From Helicostylum pulchrum (taxonomy: Eukaryota; Mucoromycota; Mucoromycetes; Mucorales; Mucoraceae), in contig JAIXMO010000007.1 in the NCBI GenBank assembly GCA_025677825.1, forward strand, positions 186,001 to 250,000: a DNA stretch of 64,000 bases, written 5' to 3'. The position numbers and the translations under genes are program-made. The notes beneath the pieces are model-generated. The model searched no databases. It had not been told where the DNA came from and saw only the letters and a program-made list of their open reading frames with translations. Below are positions 24,780-37,022 of the stretch, piece by piece. Numbering within the stretch: the first letter of the stretch is position 1; every line of letters starts with the position of its first letter.

Positions 24780-25691
24780 ACATTTTTCTCTCTTTCCCTC
24801 AACCTTATTTTTTGATTAAATAATTTGTTTCCTTTTTTTTTTCTAAAATAAAAACTAAGAGAACCTTTTTTTTATAAAAAACCTTTTGTTAGTGTGTTTG
24901 GGATCTTTATGTGAGTGTGTTCATATTTAATGAGTTAAAAGTGAATAATCAGAAACATCGGTTTGAATGGAATGTTGATTTTTGTGTGTGTATTATGAGA
25001 GTGAGACCCTTTTTTATTTGACAGGGAAAAATACAATACAAATTTGACACCTACTCGCTAAATTAGCGCAATGATAAGGGAGCTTATCTTTTTTTTTAAA
25101 ATTGGCAATAAACATTCTAGCTGATCTTTAAGAAAAAAACAAGCTAACATGAGTGTTACAAATTAATACGCAAGTTTTTTTTTTTTCTTTATCAGTAGGA
25201 AAGTAAAAGCTAATGCATCTCAAAATAATAGTCAAAAGGGAAATCACCGAAATAGACTCTAAACATTATAATTTTTAATGAGGCGCCTTCTCCCGAGTAC
25301 AGTTTTACAGCGGACAAATATCGCCTATTGAAAAAGAGAGGAGACGTCCCAAACCGGGATTGATTGGATCAAGTATTGCTTGGATTATCAATAATTGCTA
25401 ATACAAACCCTGTCTCCGATCAAAGTTCCTTATTGAGAACTTTTATATCAAAAAAAAAAAAAAAAAAAAAGGTATATAAATAAGTGAACCGAAATCCATT
25501 AAATATATTATAAAAATTTTTTTTTTTATTTTTTTGACAAGCAAAACTTTTCGCAAATCATTAAATTACAACAGATCCAATTTTCTTCTGTTCAAAAAAA
25601 AAAAAAAAAAAAAAAAAGAGGAATTTTTTTTCTCTTCTCTTTTTCTTTACACATTTATTCCCTCCTCCCCTCTATTTTTAATATTTAAAAC
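24780..25691. other. Intergenic region with long A/T homopolymers
   Basis: About 0.9 kb between RPL9 and the HAL-type kinase. It has a poly-A run of about 20 nt near 25450 and another near 25593-25616, and a CT-rich leader near 25630-25670. No gene is supported. Confidence 0.5.
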
Positions 25692-26900
25692 ATGGTTCGT
25701 TTATCAAATATCTTTCATATGCCAGCGCCGCAACGCAAGAGTAGTTCAGCACAAAGTAGCCGCCGAAATTCTCGAGATTCTACTTCTTGTCAATCCGATT
25801 CAACTTTCGAAGAAGGTAAAAACTGGGTATTTAAACAATTGCACCTCAATCAAACACCTAAACCCCGTATCGAAGACACGCAATTAACTCAAGCCTCCGC
25901 CACCGCTGTACCAAGCAGCAGTAGTGAATCCAGCCCAACGAAACCTAAACTTCATCGATTGAACACAACTAATCTCCGCGAGTATGGCGAATGTTATAAA
26001 CGTCTGGGTAAAGGATCCACCGCTATTATTTCGATTTGTCGCAGCAAGAAAATAAATACCGTCAACAGCAAGGATAAAACATCAAAGTTATACGCTATCA
26101 AACAATTCCGTAAACGTAACAAGACAGAAAGTGAAAAAGAATACATGAAAAAATTGACAAGTGAATTTTGTATTTCCTCTACATTTCATCATGAGAATAT
26201 TGTAGAAACAATTGATTTGGTACTTGATGATCAAAGTCGATACTGTACTGTGATGGAGTACTGCCCAGGAGGAGATTTGTTCTCTGTCATCATGTCCGGA
26301 CACATGACCGATATTGAAATGTCTTGCTGCTTTAAACAATTATTAAACGGACTTGCGTACCTTCATTCAGTAGGTGTTGCTCATCGTGATATCAAGCCAG
26401 AGAATCTCTTGTTGACTCTAGATGGTAGATTAAAGATTACGGATTTTGGTGTATCCGATGTATTTAGATGCGCTTGGGAAAGAACAGGACATAAAAGCCA
26501 CGGATTAGTTGGATCTGAACCATACATTGCACCGGAAGCATTTGAAAAGGATCATGAATATTGGGGAGCGCATGCTGATATTTGGTCGGCAGGTGTTGTC
26601 TTGTACTCCATGTATCGTGGTGGACATGCTTGGATTCGAGCGGATAAAAAAATCGACCGAGAATTTCGAAATTATGTACGACATTATTCCACACAAACCT
26701 TTCCAAATTTTAAAAAGTTTCCAGATTCTGTTGCTGATTTACTGTACAAGATGTTGGATCCAAATCCAGAAACTCGTATCACTGCTTCTCAAATATTACA
26801 ACATGAATGGGTTCAATCTATCTTGGTCTGTGAAAAAGGAATTGATGCACTTAATCGAGAACATCATCATACTACCATCTCTAGTTCTAAAAAGCATTAA
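25692..26900 (+). CDS. HAL4/SAT4-type serine/threonine protein kinase
   Basis: Intronless 402-aa kinase of the fungus-specific NPR/HAL5 branch, whose yeast members Sat4/Hal4 and Hal5 stabilise nutrient and potassium transporters. A Ser-rich N-terminus of about 95 residues precedes the domain. The kinase motifs are GKGSTAIISI (loop), YAIKQFRKR (lysine), VMEYCPGGDLF, AHRDIKPENLLL, ITDFGVSDVF and GSEPYIAPEAF. The stretch FRCAWERTGHKSHGLVGSEP after DFG and RADKKIDREFRNYV are close to HAL4-type kinases. The start is the first ATG of the frame at 25692; a second Met (HMPAP) lies 10 residues further. All catalytic residues are present. Confidence 0.92.
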   Translation: MVRLSNIFHMPAPQRKSSSAQSSRRNSRDSTSCQSDSTFEEGKNWVFKQLHLNQTPKPRIEDTQLTQASATAVPSSSSESSPTKPKLHRLNTTNLREYGECYKRLGKGSTAIISICRSKKINTVNSKDKTSKLYAIKQFRKRNKTESEKEYMKKLTSEFCISSTFHHENIVETIDLVLDDQSRYCTVMEYCPGGDLFSVIMSGHMTDIEMSCCFKQLLNGLAYLHSVGVAHRDIKPENLLLTLDGRLKITDFGVSDVFRCAWERTGHKSHGLVGSEPYIAPEAFEKDHEYWGAHADIWSAGVVLYSMYRGGHAWIRADKKIDREFRNYVRHYSTQTFPNFKKFPDSVADLLYKMLDPNPETRITASQILQHEWVQSILVCEKGIDALNREHHHTTISSSKKH

Positions 26901-27046
26901 TCTTTCCTTTTTGTAAATAATACCCCCACACCCATACACTACAACATCTCTTTTTTTTTTAAAAAAAACATATTTATTATTACTACTATTAAAAGAAAAA
27001 CAACATTTTTATATGTATATGTATGTCTGTACATTTTCTTATGATT

Positions 27047-29202
27047 CTATTGTTGAAAGCCTAAATAACTATATTCGCCTAAATGCTCAGGCGATTTATA
27101 ATCATTATCTGCATAATAAGGGAAAGGATTCGCAGTACGGACTGCTTCGAATGTATGATCCGCAGTATGATGGTCTAGATTTTTTTTTGTGTATCACAGG
27201 GGTGGTTAGTGGGGGTCAATTACTAAATAGAAAAAAAGAAAGTTACCATTGGTAAATACACCTTTTTCCATACAAGATCCGCACAAATCCACTTCTTCAC
27301 TAATATCACACACTGTACACTTATACAGTACACCTACAATAGGCTCTATACCACACCCATCACACTTAAAATGGAACGTGTGAGTATTTTTTTTTTAATT
27401 TTACTAATTACACTTACTGCAAAACCTTCATGAATGACCAATTCGGATGTTTCTGAGCTACCATTGGCCTAATAAAATATTTTTTGAGTTTGTTTGTTTG
27501 TTTTGTTTTTGATGAGTAAGAAGGGACTTACAGTATTGACTCTACGCATCATTTCTTTTATACTAGAATCTTCTTCATCGTCAGACATAAATACAGCGGG
27601 AGGACCTCTTGAAGCAGCATAATGAGCGCCCGATGTACGTACATATCCTGTACTTGCCACTGTAGCATACGGTCTATTATTTGGTCCCATACCAGGCTTA
27701 GTAACACGGTTACCTGAAACCTTTTTCTTTGTATCCTTTTCTTTCGGCATACAGGATGGCTTCAAAAAAAACAAGTGTTAATTTACAAGTAAAATAAAAT
27801 ATACATACACGCATAAAAAATAAACTTACGGGGATAGTAATTCTACCAGGTACAGGTAGACCAGACTTTGCTAATTTAATAAAGTATTTTTGAACACGGC
27901 TTGCTACCTGACGTTGCGTTCTTGTACCAAGTGCCTTTGATATTTTATGAAATCGTTGAGCTTGAATTGGCTCATCTGGGTAAGTAATCAGTAGTTCTTG
28001 TAAGCGGTGTTGTTCTTCATCGGACCATGGTTGTTTAAATGTAGGTGTACGATTTGGATCGTCCTAAACAAAAAGAGTATGAGTATGATTATCGTATATT
28101 ATATATATATATATATATATAATGAACTTTACCATTGGATTCATATCAGATGGAGAGTAGTCGTCTGGTGTACGAGGTTCAATAGATTGTAGTCTAGATA
28201 ACGAAGGACTATTTACGTATATAACACTTCAGAAAAAATGAATTGCAGCAACATATATATATATATATATTACCTCTCTATACCAGGCATGTCCATTGGA
28301 CTCGCCCGCAAGTCCCTTTCCATACCTGTTTGTATCATGGAAGTCCTTCGTTTTCCAATTCCTTTACCTGCACAGGTAGTATTGATAGATGGACTACGTA
28401 ACTTTTGTCGAGGTGTTGTCTTTGTCGCAACCGAATCTTCTTCTTCATCGTCAGAGAAATCCGAAACTGAATTAGCGCGAGAAGGAATTTGACGCATAGC
28501 TTGCGTTGCTTTCAACAGTTCTTGTTGGAGGTAGTTTACAGGTGTAGTTGGTGTAGAGGTATATTCTGTAGCGACCGGTGTATCTAAAATGTTCTATATA
28601 AAAAAATTGAGTATATTATGTGCGAAATTAAAATTGTCACTTGTGTACTTACGCGATATGTGGATTTTTTTGCTTGTCCCATAAATTGAAGCGACAAGTC
28701 ATTTAAAGCGGCGTGTTGTTGCGCTAAGCGAGATTCGGGTAAAAATTTGTATTTGCTCCAATCGATATTAGGAACTGTAACAATTTTTTGTAGTGGTGGT
28801 ACTTTTTTTGATTGCTATTTTTTTTTTAAAAAAAAAAGAGTTAAGCGCCACATATTCAACTAAAAAAAAAAAAAAAGTGAAAATACATACCTTTTTCAAG
28901 TTGGAAATAAAAGTATAAGGATCTTGTAAGGCTTCTTCTTTTACCTTGTTTAAAATTTGTACGTCATTGTTAGCTTTTTTTAACTGGTGTTTTAATACTT
29001 GAAGTGATTTGAAAACTGCTTGATAACTATAGTTTTTTTTTTTGTTTGTAATTAAGTTAGTTTTATTCTCTCTTTTTTATTCAACTTTTCTTTTTTACTC
29101 TTCATTAGTGTTAATATTCAATAAATCTTGCGTAGGCTCGGAACTTTGAGCAGGTAATGATTCTAGAGACTGCTGCGAGGTTGTTGACATTGTACCAGGC
29201 AT
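27047..29202 (-). CDS. ZZZ3-like protein (SANT/Myb domain plus ZZ zinc finger)
   Basis: Ten small exons join exactly in frame (518 aa): 29202-29099, 29026-28891, 28814-28653, 28593-28274, 28208-28133, 28063-27830, 27759-27532, 27468-27418, 27364-27247 and 27174-27047. The middle has a SANT domain, PWSDEEQHRLQELLITYP to GTRTQRQVASRVQKYF, with the linker IKLAKSGLPVPGR that I know from animal ZZZ3. The C-terminus has a ZZ zinc finger, CDGCGIEPIVGVLYKC then CDISEEVDLCGSC and a DHHTADHTFEAV tail with the two histidines. Animal ZZZ3 is the histone-reader subunit of the ATAC acetyltransferase complex. By homology this should be a nuclear chromatin protein. The exon count is unusually high for so short a gene. 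Confidence 0.85.
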
Positions 29203-30145
29203 TGTATCGTGTTCATGAGCACAAGAAATATATATAGGAAAGAAGAAGCTTCTTGGTTGAAGAACAAGAAACTAAAAAAATCCTGCCACTTTGCTATGAT
29301 TGTTTAGGTTCCGAAGAACGTCACAGTCACAGTACAGATCGAAAAAGAAAAGTTGTCCTGCCTAGAACTCTCTAAACGAAAGGTACAACAACTAGCAATT
29401 ATCTTAATTTTATCAGAGAGACATTGTACATCATGGACGGAAATCCTAAAATGAAAGGTTTTTACCTTATCATAGATAATGCTCCAAGTTCAATAAATGT
29501 ACGATTTGAGAGTGGAAATACTGTAAATAAATAACTACTGAGGCAATACATAGTCCAGGATCGAGAAACAAAACCATCATCGGTAAGTGGTGTATCACTA
29601 TGAGGTCTGTTACATGCTGATACAACTCGGGAATAAATGTAGAAGCGTAGATTTTGGGAAGGATATTATTATAAAACACAACTTAAAAAAAACAATAGTT
29701 ACTTGGTTCAATAGTTACCCTTAAATCAGCTCACCCCAAAGTAGAAATGCTACTGAATTCTAATAAAACGATGTTAAGAAATACAAAAGAGTACCATTAT
29801 GATATTAACAATAAGTTCGTTTCTGGTACAAATAACAAGCAACAACAAAATGTGTACACCTCTGGTTACATTTAGCTTATAATTTTAACAATTAAAAAGG
29901 ATTGTAGAAGGTCTGTAACCTTTTTTCCCCTACTAATTTGACAAGTATCTCTGATGTAAACATACATAGCGAATCAAGGTCAACGTTACAAGTGTCGCAT
30001 AAGGTTACGCCAAGAAACAGCTGTTCGAATAGGTGGATACACCTTGGTGACTGTTTACCCCAAAGGACACTGAGATTGAATAACTAAACTTCTGTTTTCT
30101 CTCATTCCCCCCTTCTTTTTCCCTCTTCGCGTAAAAACTTCTACA
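29203..30145. other. Divergent intergenic region, ZZZ3-like / AP-3 mu
   Basis: About 0.94 kb between divergent start codons. A segment near 29706-29735 (GTTACCCTTAAATCAGCTC) resembles the transposon-end motif at 58850-58870 but is too short to be sure. Nothing else is recognised. Confidence 0.4.
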
Positions 30146-32008
30146 ATGATTAATTCACTCTTTGTGCTTAACAAGCAAGGGTAAGTTAAACTAAAAGTAC
30201 AAGCGTTTTCAAGTGAGCTAAATTGTGAAGAAAAAATAGAAAGATTATTATTGAAAAGCATTGGCGTGGTATCATCTCGAGACAGATTGTCGATGTATTT
30301 AATGATGAATGTACAAAGTTTATGAATTCTTTACCGGGTTCAATGGAAGAAAGTGGTGGATTTTCCATCAAAGAACCTTTTTTTACAAGAGATGATGTAC
30401 CTCCTGTATTAGAAACGAACAAGTATTGGTTGTTAAACGTTTTGAGAGACGATTTAACTTGGTTATGTCCCGTAGAAAGAGAAGGTATATATACATATTT
30501 AAGAGGAGATACACTTAAATGAAACACGCTAAACACACTTTTTTATATATAGTGGATCCTATGCTTGTATTTGAATTTATTCATCGTATTATCGATATAT
30601 TGACAGACTATTTGGGGGATGTATCCGAATCATCTATCCGAGAGAATTTTGTTACTGTATACCAGGTACGTTTACTCGATATAAATATATATAAAAAACC
30701 AGATGAGGCTGATGATATTATTTTTTTTAGTTATTGGAAGAAATGTTGGATTATGGATATCCTTTAACAACAGAACCTAACGCTTTAAAAGAAATTATTA
30801 TGCCTCCTACTATTATCAACAAAATGATGACTACAGTAGGAGCTGCTGCTGGGTAATTTTTTATTTTATATTTTTTTTTATGCATGAATTTATAATTAAT
30901 GGTTAAAAAAATTATAGTGTCGCACCTAAATTCCCTCAAAGCATGTCAGATATACCTTGGAGAAAAGCAGGCGTAAAATATACACAAAATGAAATTTACT
31001 TTGACATTATTGAAGAGATTGATGCTACTATTGCTGCGTAAGTTTTTATTATTATTGTTTATACGTGTATATAAGCTGACGATTTTAGAATAGGAATGGT
31101 GCAAGTGTATCATGTGAAGCTCATGGTAATATTCAAGTAAACTGTAAATTATCAGGCATGCCAGATATATCTTTGAACTTTGTTAATGCCAAAGTAATTG
31201 ATGATGTTAGTCTTCATCCTTGTGTTAGGTAATTTTTTTTTTTTCATGTTTAATCGGCTATCATTACTTATAATACGTACGCAGATATCGTAAATGGGAT
31301 AGCGAAAAGATTTTATCATTTGTACCTCCCGATGGTCAATTCAAATTAATGTCATATAGGTAAGAGAGGGAGGTTATGCGTGTAGTAATGGGTGATTCTG
31401 AACATTTTTTCTTTTCAGGGCTTCTCTTTCACCATACCAAGCTATGCCATTACAAGTCAAGCCTCAAATTACGCCGACAAAGAACGGAGGAAGATTTGAT
31501 ATATCGATCCAACCTAGATCAACTGACGGTAAACCTATTGAAAAGGTTGTATTGATTTTACCGGTACCTAAAAGTACAACAAGTGTGAATGCCACATGTA
31601 ATATTGGACAGTATATGTATGATCCTGTTAATAAGTCTATTAGATGGGAAGTTGGTAAGCTTACACAAAGAGATAGAAGTCCTGTTCTTTCAGGTACTTT
31701 TAGTACAAGGTGAGTTTCCTTTTTTTTTTTGGTATGTGTATTGATTTTAGAAACTTATTGTTTATGTATGTGGTATAGTGAAACAAACCCTGAATTGGGT
31801 ATGAGTATTGGATTAGAGTTTCAAATTAGCATGTATTCTATCTCTGGTCTCAAGGTGGATAGTCTTCGTCTTTTCCGTGAATCATATAAACTATACAAGG
31901 TAAAAATGCATTTATTATCATTACTATATATTCTAGTACTAATCGATATACATATTATAGGGTGTAAGAAGTATGACAAAGGCAGGAAAGATTCATATCA
32001 GAACTTAG
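30146..32008 (+). CDS. AP-3 adaptor complex mu subunit
   Basis: Ten exons (30146-30180, 30240-30484, 30553-30665, 30731-30852, 30918-31037, 31094-31228, 31285-31359, 31419-31709, 31779-31899, 31961-32008) join in frame to 434 aa. AP-3 sorts cargo from Golgi/endosomes to the vacuole, and its mu chain binds Tyr-based signals. The longin half begins MINSLFVLNKQGKIIIEKHW and ends VYQLLEEMLDYGYPLTTEPN. The mu-homology domain starts at SDIPWRKAGVKYTQNEIYFD and includes CKLSGMPDISLNFVN, CVRYRKWDSEKILSFVPPDG and the terminal ISGLKVDSLRLF and MTKAGKIHIRT. These correspond closely to animal AP3M1. At the sixth exon the correct acceptor is the second AG (31092-31093). Confidence 0.95.
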
Positions 32009-32194
32009 GAAAACAAATTTTTTAGATAGAGTTCCGTTAAAACTGTGTATAAAATAAAAATTAAATCCATTACATATTTTGTTTAGTGTAGTGTAAATAT
32101 TCCTTTACGAAGAAAGAAATGTTATTTTACCCTCCATCTACATATATACACACATATATATATGTATTAATATATATCATTATTGTTTTTATTG

Positions 32195-35100
32195 TTAGAA
32201 CCATGCACTTCTTTCATTAATTAAATCTTTCAACTCAGGTACAGCATGTACTAAAAAAGTATCTGCATGACCAGGATAGTACTTCTTTAAAATGTCGTGT
32301 ACAGTGTCTAAATATTTCATGTTAGTGCTCTAAATCAGCAATAATAAAAAAAGAAGATACTTACACACAGGGAAAGATGTAATAGACGGATAAAGATGCT
32401 CAGCTAAATCCAAAATTTTATCTTTCATCTTCTCTGGAGACTTGCACTCTTTAATAATACAAGTCCACGCCTTCTTAACATAACTATAATCAAATTGTTC
32501 AAGAATATCCAGTAAGCGTAAAGCCTGTTCATGTAATTCGTATTTATAAGCGAATTGGTTCAATAAAATATCTGCAGATTGAAGTGATGATTCGAGTTGT
32601 TTAGCAGCTGGTTTTGTAGTATCGTTGGCCAGTAAAGTGTTATACAAACTGAGTTGAATTTTAGCTTCTTTATAAGTTAAGTCTAAGGTAGTCTTTTCTT
32701 GTGCGGAAATATCATCAATCTTTGTTAAATATTCACTGGCTTTTTGTACACAACTAAGACGTTCATTCAATGTTATGTCGGGAATCTTGGTAGCCAAATC
32801 CATAAGACAGTTCATGGCAGAGCGATATTCCTCTCTGTAATCGTGGTACTTTTGGAGACAGGTTAAACTCATAGCGGGAGAAGGTAGAGATTTGAGGTAT
32901 CTGACGAGTAATGTTGTATCTAATGTAGTTAGAATTGATTTATGATCCTTTTCCATTAACCAGTCGTAAATAGCGTGGTGATATTCCTCCCCATTTGATA
33001 ATCGTAATGCATTTTCAACAACTGATTTACTGTAACTTTGTTCTTGATCGTCATGTCGGACTGCATCTGCTATCGTGGCAAAAATAATGGAATAGGTTCT
33101 AGAGGTAGGTGGGTTCTCCGTTTGGAGTTTAGCATATGCTAATTCAATAGCACCATCGTGGTTTTTAAGTCTACAATTTTCTTCACAGAGTAATTGAAGG
33201 CTGTCCGAATCAATCAATTCAATAATATCTTTAAAGTGACCAAGTGATTCGTTCAAAGCATTCGCATTATTAGAGTGATAATGAGCAGCTTGTAAACATT
33301 CTGCGCCCTATTTATTTTTGTTAGCGTACTTTACCAATATAACATCCCTTTTCTTCTCTCTTTTTTTTACCTTGTAGAATGTAATATTACTCTCACCAAG
33401 AAGATGAGAACAATTCGAGTCTAAGAATGAACTGATATAAGTGTAATTGTTGCTTTCATCTCCTGCAGTTGAAGTTTTGATGGCAGCAAGGATGATCTCA
33501 CGCGATAAAACGGCACCTTCTTCAGTGGTTACCAAGTCTGAAAATGAACATGAGGTACTAGTGGAATATAAACTAAAATGCGTTGTTTTTTCTTGGTTAG
33601 ATAAAAAAACTTCAAATTACACAAGAAAATATAATATCTTACATTTCACTGATTTTATCCCATTCTCGGTCATGTACAAAGCATACAAATGAAATTCCTC
33701 CAACAGTTCTTACTACCAAATCAATAATCTCGGTCTATATATCGGTTAGCATAAATATCCAGTAACTATATTTATATAATTATATTATTTACCTTGATGT
33801 TGAGATTAGATTGAAGCAGTAAAAGTAATTTTTCTAAACGTCCTAGAGCTTCTACAAACTGATCTTTTGGAATACTATACAAAGGAGTTAATAAACCAGA
33901 AATATAAAAAAATATTTCAACTTACAATCTTTGCATAATATCAACGTTCCAAATATCTTCAACGACTCTAGAAAAGTGTAATAATAATCCTTCATCTTTA
34001 TCAACTGAATCACGAATAAATTGCACAGCTTGAGGAGAAGAATCTGATGAACAAGCTAATAAAACGCTCATGGCACATGTTTCAACAGATCCATAACGAT
34101 GTAAAAAATTTACAATAGCGGTAGGATCGTTAGAATTTAAAACATCCGACAAGTAATCTATAGAACGTTGTTTGGTATAATGTGTGATACCAGATGTTGA
34201 AAGTGTAGCAAATTGTCGAGCAGGACTTTCGGATAATTTTAAACTTTCCTTAAAGTAAGAATCCTGTAATGATTCTTCAGGGCTGTTTTCAATAATAGAC
34301 CAAATTTTTTTATCAATAAGCTCATTATATACGTCTTCTACAAGTGTCTTTTTTTTAAAAAAGAAAGAAGGAGTTTTGGTCAATTAAAATTAATATTATG
34401 ATAAAGAAGGTTTTTTTTTTTTACTTACAGGATTAGAGTTACCGTCTCTAATAGAATTAGCGGTGGTGAATAAAAGATACTTTTTTTCAGATTTCACAAG
34501 AACGGCAGCTGAAACACCATGATTATAGTAAGATATTTCACAAAGTTCGTTTGTCAAGTTGTTGAATAAGAGAGATCCGGGTAAAGGTGGAGATGAACGT
34601 GTATAAATAAGGTCTATCGTCTTATTCTTGCAAGAAAAGTAAAGTCTTTCTCCTTTACTTGAAACAGCCATCAAGTTGATTTCCTTTGATTCAGTCTTTG
34701 AGATAAGGTGAATTGATTCTAAATTGGTCGAGTTGTATCTCTGAATAGGCAAATAGCTACTGCCTTGGATACTAACCGAGTGAATACTGGAATCGCTCAA
34801 GAGAAGGAAGAGGAACTTTTCATCATTATCTACTACCATTGATTTTACAGAAGCTGTATTTTTTTTTTGGGCGTATTAGTAAAGCCTAGGTTAGATATAT
34901 AAAATAAAAAAATGGTTACCTTTAGGAGCAGATCTAAAGAAATAAGAAGTGTATTTTAATATAGGACTTGCAGTGTGACAATGGATTTTGCAAGAAGTGG
35001 ATATTCCATTTGTGTCGGATATAATGATTAATTCATAAAGATGTCCATCACTTCCTTGCATAAAGACTCTTCTTGTATCTGTTGTAGTGAAATTAGACAT

Positions 35101-35735
35101 AATAGCGCCATCTGAATTTACATTAGTACTAGAGATAATAGTTAATTTGTTCTTGTTTGTTTGATCTACGCCATGTAAAAAGATATGCTTTGGTGTAGAA
35201 ATGACAAGTTCAACATGGTTTGAAAACTTTAAAATGTCAACATTTTCAATAGGTTCGCTACATTCATATCTAAAAATCTCTGTCTTTTCTACATAGTTCC
35301 ATAAACATAATAAAGAACCGGATGAAATCCATACATGATTGATAGCTGATAAAAACCCCATTTTACATTCTGTTTTTTTAAAAATAAAATAAAAGTGTCA
35401 ATTTTTTGTTTTGGGTACGTAGGGTTGAAACTCACTTTCAACGTCCCTTTTAAGAGAGTCTGGAAATTGAGTTGTTGAATGCTTGATAAAGACATTTGGA
35501 TTATCGGTAGAATATCTATCATTATCAGTGACTATTTTGAAGAAAACAGTTAATCTTTTTGTAATAACCAATGGCAATCGTCTTCTTTTTTTTTTTTTTT
35601 TTTTTTTTTTTTTGTCGTACCTTTCAAGTAAGAAGCCAAGTCGATTTTTTCCTGGTTTTGTTTAATGAAACTAATGATCGCTTCATTCGATTTCTTATAA
35701 GTTTGATAGTTGCTACTTGTGATTATGTTGTTCAT
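32195..35735 (-). CDS. Nucleoporin of the Nup155/Nup157/Nup170 family (compact)
   Basis: This inner-ring scaffold of the nuclear pore links the membrane to Nup93-type nucleoporins. Ten exons (35735-35621, 35531-35436, 35369-34920, 34853-34429, 34347-33926, 33874-33793, 33734-33643, 33572-33371, 33307-32369, 32329-32195) give 985 aa. The N-terminal beta-propeller shows CKMGFLSAINHVWISSGS, LLCLWNYVEKTEIF, FMQGSDGHLYELII and the FFRSAPK strand. The alpha-solenoid follows, with YGSVETCAMSVLLACSS, DLVTTEEGAVLSREI and AIYDWLMEKD. The order and spacing follow Nup155. The protein is short: family members are usually about 1,300-1,500 aa, with losses mainly in propeller loops and at the N-terminus. 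The last donor appears to be GTGTGT. Confidence 0.88.
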
Positions 35736-37022
35736 GTTTTTGAGTAACAAAAAAAAAGTAAAAGACTTTTTTTCGTGTTTTTGTTGTACTCGATATTTAC
35801 GCCTCCCACCACTGCCTCTGTACTGGCTTTCAATATAAGTGACGTGTTTTGTATCTTTTTTTTGTTGTTGACACAGTGTGGCCTGAAGGTATAGATAAAA
35901 ACGTTATGTCCTATAATTGTATTCTCTGTGGAAGAGACGCCTATATTTAAACAGCCAGAAAATCTCTGTTCAATGAAATATAGCAGCTTAAATATCGCTC
36001 ACGTAAGAAATCACTGCTAATTTTAGCAGGTAAAATGAAAAATCGTTTTTAATTTACAAAGAAACGGAAAATCGTTTTGAACCCAAGTTGCATAACATGA
36101 AATAGCTATTTTGAATACATCTTTGATAAACGAATTTTTTTGTTTTTTTTTTCAATTTTCATTTTTTAGCGTCAACCCCTTTTGTGTTTTTGCGGTTATC
36201 TTACAGTTACTCCTGATCTAATTTGACTTTATTAGTGGAAAAAACAACAATAATAAAGTCATATGTAAGGCGTATCTAATCCATCAAAATCACATTTTTA
36301 AAAAAAATACTGATCGAGTAATCACTGTTTTACGACGTTTTTTTTGGGCGAAAAAAATAGAGTTTTTCGTGTAACCGTATCCTTTTACTTTTCAGATTTT
36401 CGCGATTACGTAAAATGTAGTTTTTTATGACCGTGTTTGGTCATAGCACCGAATATAGATATTTAAAACGTATATTCGGCTGTCCATAAATGAAAGTGTC
36501 ATATCCGAAACTGGGCGAGAAAACGCGCTTTAAAGAAATCGTCATTTTAAGTCCTGCTTGACTCAAATTTTAGCGAAAAAAAAACATCGTAAAACGGTGA
36601 TTACTTGATCAGTGTTTTTAATAAAAATATGTTTTCAGACAGATTAGATGCGCCTAAAAGAGCGCTATATTTTCATAGTTTTTTTTTACAGATTAAGTCA
36701 AAGTGGATATAGAGTGGTTCCAAAAGGGGCGGATCCCCCAAAATGATCAAAAATGACAACAACAAAAGTAGAAAAATATAGAACAAGTAGTTTTCAATGT
36801 TTGATACTGGTTTTAAATTATACTCCTTTTCTTTGTCTTTAAAAAGAAATATATCAAGTAATGGTAAACAAATAAAAACAGATTATCTAAACCAGATGCA
36901 TTTGGGCGTGAGAAGAGTTTCTTTTTTTTTTTAATCTTTTTTTCTCTTTCTCTTTCTCTTTTCTTTTTTTTTTCCAAGCAGTTAACAAAAAAAAAACGTC
37001 GTGTACTTCGAGGGGCGGGTGT
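35736..37022. other. Intergenic region holding a foldback element
   Basis: Between the NUP155-like start and the F-box gene. Apart from the inverted-repeat element at 36175-36730 I see only A/T-rich spacer and a CT-rich run near 36940-36975 that could be the F-box gene leader or an intron 3' end. Confidence 0.55.
36175..36730. mobile_element. Foldback / MITE-like element with long imperfect inverted repeats
   Basis: The left arm (about 36220-36352) and the right arm (about 36570-36712) are imperfect reverse complements over roughly 130 bp. Matched blocks include CTGATCGAGTAATCACTGTT with CTGATCAAGTAATCACCGTT, GGCGTATCTAATC with GGCGCATCTAATC, and TTTGACTT near the outside. A shared CCCCTTTTG lies further out at 36176 and 36722. 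The centre has a second small palindrome, CCGAATATA...TATATTCGG (36454-36480). There is no coding capacity. This looks like a non-autonomous DNA transposon or foldback element. No clean target-site duplication is visible, so its exact ends and superfamily are open. Confidence 0.75.
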
